From contig JAAMXP010003427.1 in NCBI GenBank assembly GCA_019693395.1, forward strand, positions 1 through 36,853: a stretch of DNA of 36,853 bases, given 5' to 3'. A program made the translations under genes and the position numbers. Positions 11,358-22,490 of the stretch are shown here, piece by piece. The notes under the pieces are model-generated. The model had not been told where the DNA came from. It searched no databases and saw only the letters and a program-made list of their open reading frames with translations. The number at the start of each line of letters is the position of its first letter. Within the stretch, counting starts at the first letter, position 1. The stretch is from Ettlia oleoabundans (Eukaryota > Chlorophyta > Chlorophyceae > Chlamydomonadales).

Positions 11358-12466
11358 CGAAATCGCGAGAAAAGAGGGCGACGAAGGCTTCCTGCCTCAT
11401 CATGATGCCAGCAGAGAGATATCTAGAAAGCTGGATATAGGATGCCAAGCACATGTAGGAAGCATGTGGCATGTTCAGGCCGGCACATAACGCAGATGGC
11501 TACTCTATCTATATTACCTGAAAGATATCCATCAGAAAATCCGTGACGATGCCCGTTCGGCTGAGAGAGGTGGCGGTGTGGGAATGGTCCTCAACTCCGC
11601 GCATGCCGCTAACGCCCGCCGCATGGCCCGATCGGCTGAGTCGTTGAGCATCAGTACAACAGTTCAGGGCGTGCATCCAACTCGTCTTGACTTCAACAAA
11701 TCATTTGTCAAGGTATAAGCTCAGACCACACTCCACGGGACTTGCAAGCACAGTCTGCACACCAGCTGGTGAAGTGACGGGTTTGGCAGAAGCCGCTTTA
11801 CGGTGGTGAGTGAGCCTGCGCTCCTGACACTAGCTAAATATACGCCGCAGCAGCACTGGCAATGCACTTTACGCTGGGGCAAGGAGGGGCTGTCGGGTGG
11901 CGTGGGTGGCGCGTTGTGATGCAGCGCACCTGTTGCATTGCACCCAAGAACTTTCTGCCCGTTAACATCATTCGGCGAGCTGTGCTTGTCCCTTTACCAA
12001 CTTGCTGGTTTTGTTTCCAAACGACATTGATCCTCCGGTTCTTACAAAATGACTCAGCCCTGGAACAGTGATAGCTATAGCTAGCTAGGCGCACACACGG
12101 GCGCCACATCAGCGTGCCAGCTAGCTCCTTGCTCATTACTTCATGATCGTCTGTGTCCTGATCCGTTCATACGCACGTTTCTGAGTTGCTGGTCTTCCAG
12201 AACCGGAAGCTGTCTCGGCAAAAAGTGGAATCGAGCGCGCTCACTCGCCGGCTGGGGCGCAGATTGCCCACCCACAACGGAATATTGTGCAACAAGTTGC
12301 GGCCCAATAAAACGTATACGTCCAAGGGAGTACGGTCCGCCCAGCGGTCCGGCAGGAACACCCAGGCGCCAGCGGGGCGGCTGGGCACTGGTCAGCTTCC
12401 CCTTTAGCTAAGACAACCTCAAGGAGCTTCCGCCGCCGCACTCCACAGCGGGACCGGCCGGCTATA
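11358..12466. promoter_or_regulatory. Divergent intergenic region between DUF506 gene and TRP channel
   Basis: About 1.1 kb between two outward-facing start codons. I found no exon with splice sites and family similarity. Short AT-rich patches occur near 11500-11530 (atctatattacc), 11832-11845 (ctaaatatacg) and 12070-12090 (atagctatagctagctag). Only the general statement that it holds both promoters can be supported. Confidence 0.45.
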
Positions 12467-15400
12467 ATGGCTGGTGCCTCCAGCTCTGAGCAGCGCGAAG
12501 CGTTGCTGGGTGGTGAGCAGCAAGATGAGCTGTGGTCCCATGTGGTGTGCATGCCCGCCAAGCCCGGTCCTAGCGTGCAGGAACTGATCCGCTCATCTCC
12601 CGGCACAGTCATCTCCACCCTGCAGCGCAGCGGCGTGCAGAAAGTGGCCGAGTTTTGCCTGCCGGTGAGGTTCTTCTGGCACTGGTCGCACCCGATTGAT
12701 CCCCCGACGCTGCCAAAGAATGAATGCCTTGCTTGGATTTCCTTGCAGCGATGCCCCTTGACGCCGCTGCCCCCTGATATAGCCAAGTGACACTGGTCCT
12801 GTCGCTGCCCTTCCTGCAGGACAAGCTTGTGCTGAAACGGCTTGGAGAGGATAAAATAGCCACCATGGGGGCTGACGAGGCTGAGCTGCCTGACTATGAG
12901 GCGGTCTGGCGGCGAGAGCTGGGACCTTGTTGTGCCGGCCGCCACAAGCCTGCTGCAACCACCCCTGGCGAAGAGTGGTGCTCTGAGATTCCTCTGAGCG
13001 CCTATGTTGTATGCATAAGAGATGCCACCGCTCCTGCCAGCCGCGGGCTACTGCGCCCGCTTATCCGGCGCTGGCAGGCCGGTGGCTGCGGGGCAGCTAC
13101 CTTCCAGCTGCCCGTGGTGCAAGCAGTGATTGACTGGAAGTGGCGGTTCTGTCGCAAGCTGCTTCTTGGGGAGCTGGCGCTCTTCATGCTCTGGCTGGTT
13201 TCATTCTTCGTTTGGGCGCTGTCGCAGCAGGTGGGTGGGTTGTAACTCGCCTGCCGAGCGCTGGTGCACAAGCGCCCAGCAGAATCTGAGGGTGGCAGTG
13301 ATCTTTCGGCCAGGCTGTCACCAGCTCAGCAAGGTATTGGGCACACACAGATACTGATGTTCTCCTGGCAATTTAGCGCGCTGCTGTCATCCTACTTGAG
13401 CACGGGATATCACGCTCATATAACACTGCAGGTGGAGGATGCGGAGCTCTCCTTGCCAGCGCTGCTCTCCACCTGGCACGGCAGAGTGGCAGTGGCGGCA
13501 GAGCTGATAGCGCTCACTGCTATGCTTCCTTTCCTGTATGCTGAGGCCTGCACAGCGGTGGCATACAAGACTGGCTTTCTAGATATGTGGAGGTTGCTGG
13601 ATCTGGCCACATATGTACTGCAGGTATGGTGCAGGCGCCAAGGTTGTTTGATGTCAGCTGAATGCCCCAATGCAAGATCTGCGTCGTTGTTTTCTGATGC
13701 AGCTCTTCGTGTTTTATCAGAGTGCTGCAGCTCTTAGGTCCAAAGTCCTGTTGCTCTGCAGGTCATGATCACATTGCTGCACCTCTATAGGCCGTCCCTA
13801 GGCGCCCGTCTCTTGCCAGTGCTGGCGGCTATACAGTGTGTGCTACTGCTGTTTCGACTACAGGTGGGCTACTGCCTTGGCGTTACCGGATGATTTTTGT
13901 GTAACGGGTGTCAAATATCTGCTCATATATGTCGATGGTGCTGGCGTGCATGGTCTATACACATCAATCTAAGCCTGTCTGCAGTTTTACAGCCGCGTGT
14001 TCCCAGCCACCCGTTTTGCCTTTGTCGATGACTTGAAGGAAGTCGTGCACGATGTGGGTGCTGGCCTGCAATTTGTGCCGTTATGCAACTGCCCAATCAA
14101 CCCTGCCCTGCCTACAGCTCTGCCGGTTAGGCTACCGACACCGCACGGGCCTCCTTGCGTTTCCATTGCAGCCATTGTGCTATGTACTCGCCTGCAGGTC
14201 AGGTCGTATCTGTTGTTCATGGTGCTGGTGATGGCTGGCTTTGCCACATCCTTCGTGGTGTTGTTTGGGCCAGACGCAGCGCGAGGCAAAGGGCACAGGG
14301 TAAGCCTTCGACCATGTTTTTCAGTCAACCTTGCCTACTGTTCTGCCCGAATGGTGCAGCTTTGAAGTTGTAATCAGCAGCTGGAGATTGCAGTGGGATG
14401 ACAAAAGGAAGTCCTTGCCCACACCGCCATTTGCAGGAGTTTGCTGGGATAGGCAGGTCGTTTGTCACAATGGTGCGTATTTATGCGTGCATGAATGCAA
14501 CCTAGCTTGATGTGTCCAGGCTTCCTTCCAAAAGTTGTGTCCCATGCCATGGCGCCCCCAGCTTTCCAACAAAAGTTGATAGTTGAAGTGCCTTGCTTGA
14601 CTGACAGGTGACCCCTGCATATTGGACGCCTGCAGGTGTCTTGGGTGGCTGGCGACCCCAACCTCACGCTGCTATACGGTCCCCATGTTGCGCACCCGCT
14701 GGCTGCCTGCCTGCTGGGCATTGCCTTCATCTTCTGCTTCACTCTGGTACTCATGACGCTGCTCATCTCACTCATGACGGCCTCTCTACAGAAGGTGATG
14801 CCACACGCCATGGCTGTCTAGGATACTGAGAGATTTGTGCAGCTGAAGAGTGCAGGCGGTACATTCATGGGAGCCCCAACATTCCCTCTCTACCTTCAGC
14901 CCTCCTGTGCAAAGATTAGAGCAGGAAACACTGCCGTTCCACCGTTTAAGCCATTCTTTTGCCTACTTGTGTTTTGCTTGAGTTTCAAGCACCACTTCTG
15001 CTTGCCCTCTTTGACTGTGCAGGTGACGCGGGATGCTGAGGCTAGGCAGCTGGTGAGCAAGGCTGTGATCATTGATGAGCTGGAAAGCTCGGTGCCCAGG
15101 TGAAGCCGGGTTGCACCACATATCAGTCTAGCGGACATCATGCCGCACCATGATGCCTTGCACAGCTGTTGTTGGCATTAACGGTTGCCCACAACCTGGC
15201 AAAGGCCTTGAGTGCACTAGTGCTGCTTGCTGGCTTGCGTTCCCATGGTGACCTGCTTGCCTGCGTTTTTCCCGCCATGGTGCTGCCAATGTTGCTCTTC
15301 ATGCAGCCTTCTGCGGCAGCTGTGTCCCCAGATGCACCCGCACTACCTGCATGTGCTGCGTATCGACCCTGCCCGGCTGGATGCCGTCAAGATGGACCGG

Positions 15401-16104
15401 CTGTGGAGGTCACTGGGAGACCAGGAGGCACAGGAGCTGCAGGGTGCGTACCTTTAGGTTCTTCTTCACTTGCGGCCCAACAGCATGCAGGCGCAATGAT
15501 GCGTGATGCGCACAGCTGCTTGAGGTTTAGTGGCTAGTTGCCTCCTCATGTGCAATGCAGGTCCACTCACAGCTGCTGCCACCGGCCCCTCAGCTCCAGC
15601 GTCTCCACCACGGCCTACGCCACGCCCCCAGCTGCCGCCACACCACCAACAGCTGCATCGCCTTGCATCTGAGCCCAGCTCTGCGCCGCCATCTGTGAGG
15701 TGGAGGGGCTCCCTGCTGGATGCTTACCAGGGGCGGGGGGAGCATGGCAGGCTGAACGCACAAGACAGTTACCAGCGCTTGCTTCTGGGAGGTCAGAGGC
15801 TTTGTTTGTTTGAAATGCCGGGTGTTTGCCTTCCGAACTGCTGAGCGGCGCATGCATTTATCACATAACGTTTGCTTGTACCGGCTCAGCAGACTGAATA
15901 CAGCGGTAGCAGTGCATAGTCAACAAAGTCACACGGCCCATGCCGGTGACTGCAGGGGAGGGCAGCAATGCCATCAGCGAGGCGGAAGGGGATGACGCAG
16001 GACCCGAGACTGACAGCGAGCTGCGCCTGCTGAGGGAAGAGGTCAGGGAACTGAGGCAGCTGCTGCTGGCGGCGTTGGACAGGAAGGATGGTGGATCGGC
16101 ATAG
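12467..16104 (+). CDS. TRP-type six-transmembrane cation channel (ion_trans family), no ankyrin repeats
   Basis: Predicted non-selective cation channel subunit. Exons: 12467-12664, 12820-13230, 13432-13623, 13762-13863, 13985-14053, 14198-14299, 14437-14472, 14636-14794, 15023-15099, 15307-15443, 15561-15791, 15956-16104. All phases agree, giving 620 residues. Hydrophobic segments fit S1 (~182-201), S2 (~222-241), S3 (~258-277), S4 (~283-301, QCVLLLFRLQFYSRVF, which lacks a Shaker-like Arg ladder), S5 (~327-347) and S6 (~392-418, CFTLVLMTLLISLMTASLQK). The pore helix and filter lie in exons 7-8: FAGIGRSFVTM then VSWVAGDPN, so the Asp in GDP may line the filter. S6 followed by a polar helix resembles TRPV/TRP channels. 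A Pro-rich linker and a heptad-like helix (SELRLLREEVRELRQLLLAAL, near 590-613) end the protein and could drive tetramerisation. The ~180-residue N-terminus shows no ankyrin repeats. PKD2-like or another TRP class remains possible. Confidence 0.85.
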
Positions 16105-16239
16105 CAACGCAACAACGTACCAAGTGGGGGAAAGGAAACTCTTGGTCTGCTAATTGAACAGAAAGAAGTTCTGAAAACCAACTGTTGTGTGACATGTGCA
16201 TTAGAAGACTGTGTAGCAATGCCGCATGGTTCTGAAAGG
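16105..16239. other. Short convergent gap with overlapping 3' UTRs
   Basis: Only 135 bases separate the channel stop (plus) from the stop of the unrecognised gene (minus). Both 3' UTRs must overlap each other or extend into the opposite gene. I found no TGTAA signal on either strand within it. Confidence 0.6.
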
Positions 16240-18747
16240 TCACCAGGCTGCCTTGAGCCCCAGCCGTTTCAGCTCCATCCCAACTAGCGGCTGACCCTCC
16301 ACGATGGGCAGCTCACGGGGCCTGCAGGCGATGATTAGAATTGAAGGGGCAACGCATTGAATTGAAGATGCATGCATGTGTGTGTGTGGCCCACATGGAC
16401 ACACATATGCAGGGAGGTGTCCATATTGTGTAGTTTTCAATGCAACCACTTGCAGCGAGTGCTACAAGTTGCAGCCTGCTCATTCACATGCAGGCTGCCA
16501 GCGGAATGCCTCCCACTTGGAGCAGGCATGCTAGGTACTTACAGTGCTACCAGGCCCGCTGCCCTCAGCTGTGTGCTGCCTTCATTGAAGTCACCGGCAT
16601 AATTGAACTCCAGACCAGCCTGGATCAAAACAAATGACGGTTGGGAGTTGCCTGGTTGATCACAAGATGCTTGTGAATGGCGCATCAAACTATCGCAAAC
16701 AACGGCATTGTTCCTGCGATCTTGCAGCCGGTCCCATATAAATGCTGCAGCCATTGCAGCCACCCTGTTGGTATGCCCTGCCACCCACCTGCGTGAGCTG
16801 CACTCCGTTGTGGTGCATGTTGTCAATTGAGAGCAGCAGGCGGGCTGGTGGGCGGTAGAAAGTGGCCAGCGACTCCAGTGGACATTCATAACTGCGAAGT
16901 GGTTGAAAAGTTTGGGCGGTAAGTTGGGGTTTGGGCAGGCAGACGCATCGGGCGGAAACTGTCACAGCATAAGAGCCATGCCGAACCCATACGAATCCGC
17001 TTTTGTTCCAATGTAGCTGCAGTCCTGCCTTCAGATGAGCAGCCGATGCCATAAGCATGCCAGCCAGCATTGGGGATGGCTGTTTCTGTGCCTGCCACTC
17101 AGGCGTCAGTCCGCACCTCAGCTTCATGCCCCAGCTGCTTTGAGGCAATGCCAAGCGCTTTTGGATCTTGAGGGCAGGGTAAGGCAGTGCCTTGATGGAA
17201 ACTATGTCGCGTATCTTGAGGCGTGCCTGCACAGCAGGTGCAGCGTTGCGTACATAGCCATCGCATCGTTGCGCTACAGAAAACAAAAGGAGGCATGGTG
17301 CAGCAAAGGAAGGGTGGCTTGCTTGATATTGAGCGCTTCAGGCTGAATGCACAAGATAGCAGCGATACCAGCATGAGTCCCAGCTAACAACTGCCAGCTT
17401 TTCTGCACTGACTTTGGTCAGCAGATGAAAAAATTGAAGCTGCAACTACATGTTCTCGCAGCAGATGCAGTGCAAACAAGAGCACACCAAGATGAGTGTT
17501 GTCCAAACCCCACCTGCGGCTGCAGCTCGGCTGTGTCCAGCTCAAATGCCAGACCCAGCCCCAAATCCAGAGTGGGCAGCTGCTGCTTCAGCCCAGAGGG
17601 ACGCTCCACATCAAACTTGGGCCCGAACTGAGCAGCAAGAATGGGAATAGGTGGCTAAAGGGTTTCATAAGCAGAGGCATGTGTCGAGGGCAGGCGGGAA
17701 TGTGCTGTGCAGTAATGCAGGTTGATCAAGAGTTCGGCAGGCATCAGAAGCGGCACCACCTCGCTGAACGCAAGTCAAGAGTTGGTGTGCATTGACCAGT
17801 GTGGTCGGAGTGTCAGAGCCGCAGGTGCCTCCTCGGCGTCACTGACTGTTGGGCATCTGCTCACTTGCAAGTGGCGCATGACCTTGATGCGAGCCCCCGT
17901 GTTCATGAACCCCAGGGACGGCAGATCATAGAGCACGGCTGGCTGCCGGGTGGCGCCCTGCGGCCCTCGCTGGTACCCGCCACCATAACCACCACCATAG
18001 CCGCCTCCCCGCCCTGCAGCATAAGCCCCTGGAGGCGCAGCCGGTGGGGCCTGGCCATAATACGCCGCTGGCGGCGGCTGCAGGGGAGATGCTGCGGGCC
18101 TGCAGGGCAAGCAGGAATGAGGATAGAGTTGGCAGAGGGGCAGCGCTCGACTGCTATAGACCTGCACAGCCCAGCGACACTTGATCAGCCTTCAGCCGTC
18201 TGGGAACATGCGAACCCAGACTTAGTGTCCCTTTATGGTTGGAACAATGGGCGACAAAGAGCCGACACGTGCCTGCGCCTGCCGCTGGGTTGCTTGCCAG
18301 ATTCTGGGTGCACCCGCCACAGCGAGTCCCCTGGCGACCCCCCCTTGAACATCTTGCGCTTCAGATCAACGCTGAGAGTGCCCTTAGTCTTCTTCCAAAG
18401 GCTGTGCAGCGCCACGAGTCCCTGCAGCAACACCGCAAGCTGAGGAGTGGGCGGGAAGTTGCCAGGGGGCTGAGTGGCAGCTGTGGCCAAACAACCGAGA
18501 CCCAAGGCCCTGCCGCCCACGACTTTGGGTAGACATTGCGAATTTGCGTGCGAAAAGACCACTTCAATCTGTTTTGTGAACGCCATTGACTTAGACAAGC
18601 TAGTTGTGTGCAGTGAGCAGCGTGCAGAAGCCGGGTGGCACTGACCAGCGGGGCGGGCGGGACGTCAAAGTCCGGGCCCCTCGCGCTGCCCGTCACTGGG
18701 GGTGGCGGCTCTTGGTACTCGGGTCCCAGATACCGCGAAGACTCCAT
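16240..18747 (-). CDS. Unrecognised protein with Gly/Tyr-rich linker and strand-rich C-terminal domain
   Basis: I cannot name this family. Minus-strand exons: 18747-18646, 18469-18339, 18099-17865, 17627-17514, [unresolved], 17273-17117, 16891-16789, 16619-16543, 16321-16240. Phases agree except between 17514 and 17273, where one extra base is needed. A 22-base microexon at 17390-17369, flanked by cag and gtatcg, would restore the frame and give about 340 residues. The N-terminus is Pro-rich, then NFPPTPQLAVLLQGLVALHSLWKK, a Pro/Ala/Gly linker with GGGYGGGYGGGYQRG, and then alternating hydrophobic/polar stretches (VLYDLPSLGF, KFDVERPSGLKQQLP, LGLGLAFELDTAELQPQ, ARLKIRDIVSIKALPYPALKIQKR, ECPLESLATFYRPPARLLLSIDN, VGMELKRLGLKAAW). 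The strand-like pattern suggests a beta-sheet or beta-barrel domain; an organelle outer-membrane location is only a guess. The start could instead be the in-frame Met at 18828. It converges on the channel gene and diverges from PET100. Confidence 0.7.
17369..17390 (-). other. Candidate 22-nt microexon of the unrecognised gene
   Basis: On the minus strand ttgttagctgggactcatgc plus two bases is preceded by gctggcag and followed by gtatcg. Its length is 3n+1, exactly what is needed to join the phase-0 end at 17514 to the exon starting at 17273, which needs one upstream base. It would encode LLAGTHA. Other small exons in this intron cannot be excluded. Confidence 0.3.
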
Positions 18748-19049
18748 GGGTGGATTGCTAGAAGGCTTCGTGGGCGCGCCCAACTCTGGATGAATGTAAA
18801 GAGACCTAAAAGGGGGACTGCTGCACATCTAAACCGCAATCTCCCTTGCGATAATTTGATCATCTACAGAAACTCTTTGTTAATCTATTAATCTCTGGCA
18901 GACGACCGCCAGCTCATCACCCTCCCTGCCAACAGGGCACGACACAAGACATGTTGAGAACCCCTGTCCATGTTGAGAACCTTAAGCGTGCCGAATATCA
19001 TAAACCTGCTAACGCCACTGCTATCATTGGCGCATGTGTCCGCCACGCC
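18748..19049. promoter_or_regulatory. Divergent promoter region between unrecognised gene and PET100
   Basis: About 300 bases between outward-facing genes, less if the minus gene starts at 18828. It includes an AT-rich stretch (18840-18900) and a short direct repeat of catgttgagaacc at about 18950-18982. No defined motif is recognised. Confidence 0.5.
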
Positions 19050-19507
19050 ATGGGTGGTGCAAAACTTGAGGTGGGACGCGCTCCTAGGGCATATGACAGC
19101 ACCTTAACGGTTTGAATACCGTGAAATAAACCCGTCATTACCGTCCTGCAGGTGTTCAAGTTCGGTTTGTACCTCGCGGTCCCCATCTGCCTCACTGCCG
19201 CCGTGGTGATGCGGGAAGACGTGCTGCAGGCCATAATCAAAAGCGTGAGTAGCCACCGTCGATTAGCTGTGCTCCATTTGCTCGGCTCCGTTTGTCGACC
19301 TGCGCCCATTCACTCGTCTGCTGCAGAGGTCCTACGTGGTTTATCCTCCAAGCGACGTGACGGACGACAAGATCCAAGAGGTATTGGCCGCAGCCCGCAG
19401 TCTGCCTGATCACTCTACTGCCGGTGCACCCAACTCCCCTCATTGCGGCCCTTTGCTCGTGCTGTCCGCTGCAGCTGCTGAAACAGGAGCGTAATCGCAA
19501 GTTTTGA
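19050..19507 (+). CDS. PET100: PET100-like cytochrome c oxidase assembly factor
   Basis: Small mitochondrial inner-membrane protein that helps assemble cytochrome c oxidase. Four tiny exons: 19050-19070 (7 codons), 19152-19244, 19327-19380, 19475-19507. Phases are all 0, giving 66 residues. The start MGGAKLE joined to VFKFGLYLAVP matches the PET100 N-terminus (MG-KLEIF then a membrane helix beginning with aromatic/aliphatic residues and Pro). A single hydrophobic segment spans ~10-28. RSYVVYPPSDVTDDKIQELLKQERNRKF gives the family's PP followed by an amphipathic charged helix. The length is close to the usual ~70-100. The ATG at 19050 is the only one giving the MG-KLE motif. It lies 139 bases upstream of the first HSD copy on the same strand, and is easily missed because no exon exceeds 31 codons. 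Confidence 0.85.
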
Positions 19508-19646
19508 GCCGGTCCTGCGCTTGCAAGGAGCTTGACAGCAGGCAGCAGCAAGCGGGCCCAGCTGCAGCAGTAGTTGCAGCAACGTTATCCGCATTTATCA
19601 GCTACTTCTTCACATTGCGTCATATATAGAGTAAGCTTCAGCAGCC

Positions 19647-22490
19647 ATGGTGTGGAGTAGCCCACGGCGCAAGCAGGCCACCAAGCAGCGTTGCCTGGTC
19701 ACCGGCGGTGCAGGGTTTGTGGGGCGGCACTTGGTTGGCCTGTTGTTAGGCAGCGGGGTGTGGGATGTCACCGTGTTTGATGTACGAGCTGGGGAGGGGG
19801 AGGACAGAGCGAAATATATCATAGGCGACCTGCGCAATGCAGAGCAGGTGGCTGCCGCCTGCAAGGGTGAGTTGCTGGCGTTGCCTAAATCCTAGCGTGG
19901 GCATGAGTGGGCAGGCCTCCTGGTACTGCCCATGGCGTTTGTTGGTTGAAACGGTTGGGCAGCACTGCAGCTACTTTGCGTGGCACCCTCGATGCTTTCG
20001 GCTGTGATGATGTTTCTCCCTATGTTACCCTCTTTCTGGCTGCAGGCATGGACACCGTTTTCCATGTCGCCACCGCTGCGCCCACTGCCAGCAACTCCCT
20101 GAACGAGGCGCTGATGCGGGATGTGAACGTGGGCGGCACGCAGGTGTGTGGTAGAAGTGACACTGCATTGGGACAGATGGCCGAGTTCAAAAATCGGTGA
20201 CAGATGGCCGAGTTCAGCTCAGAGCTGGCAGCTCCTTTGAGCTGGTGCAGGGCTCCTGTAGCGGGATGAAGCGGACTTGGGGACACAGCAGGGCTTGAAA
20301 AGCCAACAACGCTCCCAACAGATTTTGTGTAGCAGGCTTGTCGCTGTGGCAAAGTTGCTGTCCATGCACCGTGCCACCCAAACCACTGATTCCGGCTCCA
20401 TGTTGCTCGTCACAGAACGTGATTGAGGCCTGCGTTGCCAACGGCGTGCCCCGCTTGGTTTACACCAGTTCAGCCTCAGTTGCCTTTGATGGCAGCGATG
20501 TTGTTTTGGCAGATGAGGGGCGGCCCTACGCCGCCAGGTCCAAGGTTGACTACTACACGCACACCAAGATTGAGGGTGAGGTTGTCAAGGTTGAATGCTG
20601 ACAACCTTGCAGCATTTGTTGATTGCTTAGGAATACTGGACGGTTGCAAAGCACAGGAGGGTTTGGGTTGGAGCCATATTATTTTTGTTTGTGCTGAGGT
20701 TGGAGCCTGACGTCATCTGCCAGGTGGCCACACCCCGCCCACTTTCAAACAGGCCAAGGAGTGCTGCTTGACGCAAGGATCGCTAACAGCACCTGCATGA
20801 TGCGCCTGCCTGCCTGCTTGCCAGACACTCTCCTGAGCCACATGCAATGCCGATCATTGCAGGTGAGAAGCTTGTGCTTGCAGCCAACGGGCGCGGCGGG
20901 TTGGCCACCTGCTCTTTGCGACCCAGTGGCATCTTCGGCGAGTACGACACACTGATGGTACCCACTACGGTGGGTGCACAGATGTTTTCGAGCGGGAATG
21001 AAGCAACTTCAAAATCTATCCTTCTGCTGCCTTCAGTGCACATTCTTTTCTCAACTGTCACCCTCTCCTTGCCTTTCTGCATCAAAGCTTACAGGTTGTT
21101 GTGCCCCCGGACACGGCTACAATTTAGTTATGAACCTCCGAAGTCGCGGAGCTGTCAACTCCACTTACTTTTGGTGCCCTTCTGGAGTTCAAGCTAAGCT
21201 GACTGTATGTGCTTCAATTTTCACTACTACCCTGTGCTCAGGCCCGCAATGCTGCCCGCGGCAAGCTGAAGTACATCATTGGCAGCGGACGGAACGAGAT
21301 GGACTGGACGTATGTGGGCAATGTCGCGCAGGTGTGGATGCTGAGTGGCTGGTGGGTGGTGTGGTGGATAGACGAATCGAAGCGGGCTATGGATTGCACA
21401 TGTGGCAGAGATCATCCATTGATCCAGCACGTAGGGCCCAATGGTGAGGTTCTGCACTCCCTCACGGATGTGATCAAACCTAGCGAGGCTGGTACCCGGC
21501 CTAAATTCCAGTGCTGTGTCTCTTTCCTGGCCCACAGGCGCACATCGACGCAGCTGAGGCACTTACAGGCCCCGACTGCCGGCTGGCTGGTCGGGCCTAC
21601 TTTATCACGAACGACGACCCCCGCACCTTCTGGGGCTTTATGGGAGACGTCTGTGAGGGGCTGGGCTACCCTCGGCCGCACATCAAGTGAGGCTGGTTGG
21701 GTTTACATGCAGCAAGGGATGCTTGTTATATTACCTTGCAAAGCAGAACTCGATATCAGACCCATGGCATAGGCATAGTGTCTAAAGACAGACACCAGTC
21801 ACCCACTGTCAGCACTCTTGCTGCCCTTGCATAAGCCACGCTACCCCAGGCCACCCCACGTCATCCCACCCACTCCAAAGTGAACCCTATATGGCAGGCA
21901 GGACGACACTGCTTATCTAGTCACACCACTTCCTGAGACTTCACTGTTCCCTTGCTCCCTTCTTTGCAGGCTGCCGTTTGCCCTGGTGTACTTCATCTCA
22001 CTCATTGTTCAGTTCCTGGTGGTCCCCCTGTCCCGCCTGTTGGGGCGCGACATGCAAAGCGACTTCACCCCTGCACGCGTCAAGCTCACCGCTGCCAACC
22101 GAACCTTCTCTTGCGCAGCCGCAAAGCGGGATTTTGGCTATAAGCCGAGGGTGAGGCCGAGGTGCATGCTTTTGAGACCAATGATGGTGCCTGGTGATGT
22201 TGCATGATTGGGTGGGCGATCTTGTGCCTGGCTGAAGGGCGGCTGGCAGGAGACAAGGCGTGCTCTGCAGCATTGATTGAATCGCGTTTATCAATGTGAC
22301 TGCACAGGCACAAGTATGATGGGGCTGGAGGCCAGTAGCGGCGCCTGACATTGCCTTGCTTACATGCCTACTGTCACCTGCCTGGTCCCTCCCCTGTTGT
22401 TCCTGCGATCAGGTTTCGGTTGATGAGGCTCTCCAGCGCACGCTGCGGCATTTCGCCCACTTGCATGCCAGCAAGCAGAAACAGGTTTGA
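19647..22490 (+). CDS. 3-beta-HSD family sterol-4-alpha-carboxylate 3-dehydrogenase (decarboxylating), copy A
   Basis: Likely NAD(P)-dependent removal of the C-4 carboxyl with 3-oxidation in sterol synthesis (ERG26/NSDHL type), at the ER membrane. Exons: 19647-19866, 20046-20143, 20416-20575, 20863-20969, 21242-21331, 21538-21686, 21970-22150, 22413-22490. All phases agree, giving 360 residues. The Rossmann motif TGGAGFVG is at ~19-26 after a short basic N-terminus. VFHVATAAPT and VNVGGTQNVIEAC follow. The catalytic pair is Tyr ~153 and Lys ~157 in YYTHTK, preceded by VYTSSASVAFDG. LRPSGIFGEYD, KYIIGSGRNEMDWTYVGNVA and YFITNDDPRTFW are all typical of the family. One membrane helix lies at ~276-299 (PFALVYFISLIVQFLVV). 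The end, FTPARVKLTAANRTFSCAAA then KRDFGYKPRVSVDEAL, matches sterol dehydrogenases. Another 3-beta-hydroxysteroid substrate is possible. The Ser of the SSAS stretch is present. Confidence 0.93.
20172..20216 (+). repeat. 18-base direct repeat in an intron of HSD copy A
   Basis: gacagatggccgagttca occurs at 20172-20189 and again at 20199-20216, separated by nine bases (aaaatcggt). It lies in the second intron of copy A. The matching intron of copy B shows no such repeat. Confidence 0.85.

Noticed and set aside
10915..11490. A 191-codon open frame on plus
   Set aside because: Antisense to the first DUF506 exon and its intron; no recognisable domain.
12241..12945. A 234-codon open frame on minus
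   Set aside because: Antisense to channel exons 1-2 and the leader; Cys-rich composition typical of a shadow frame.
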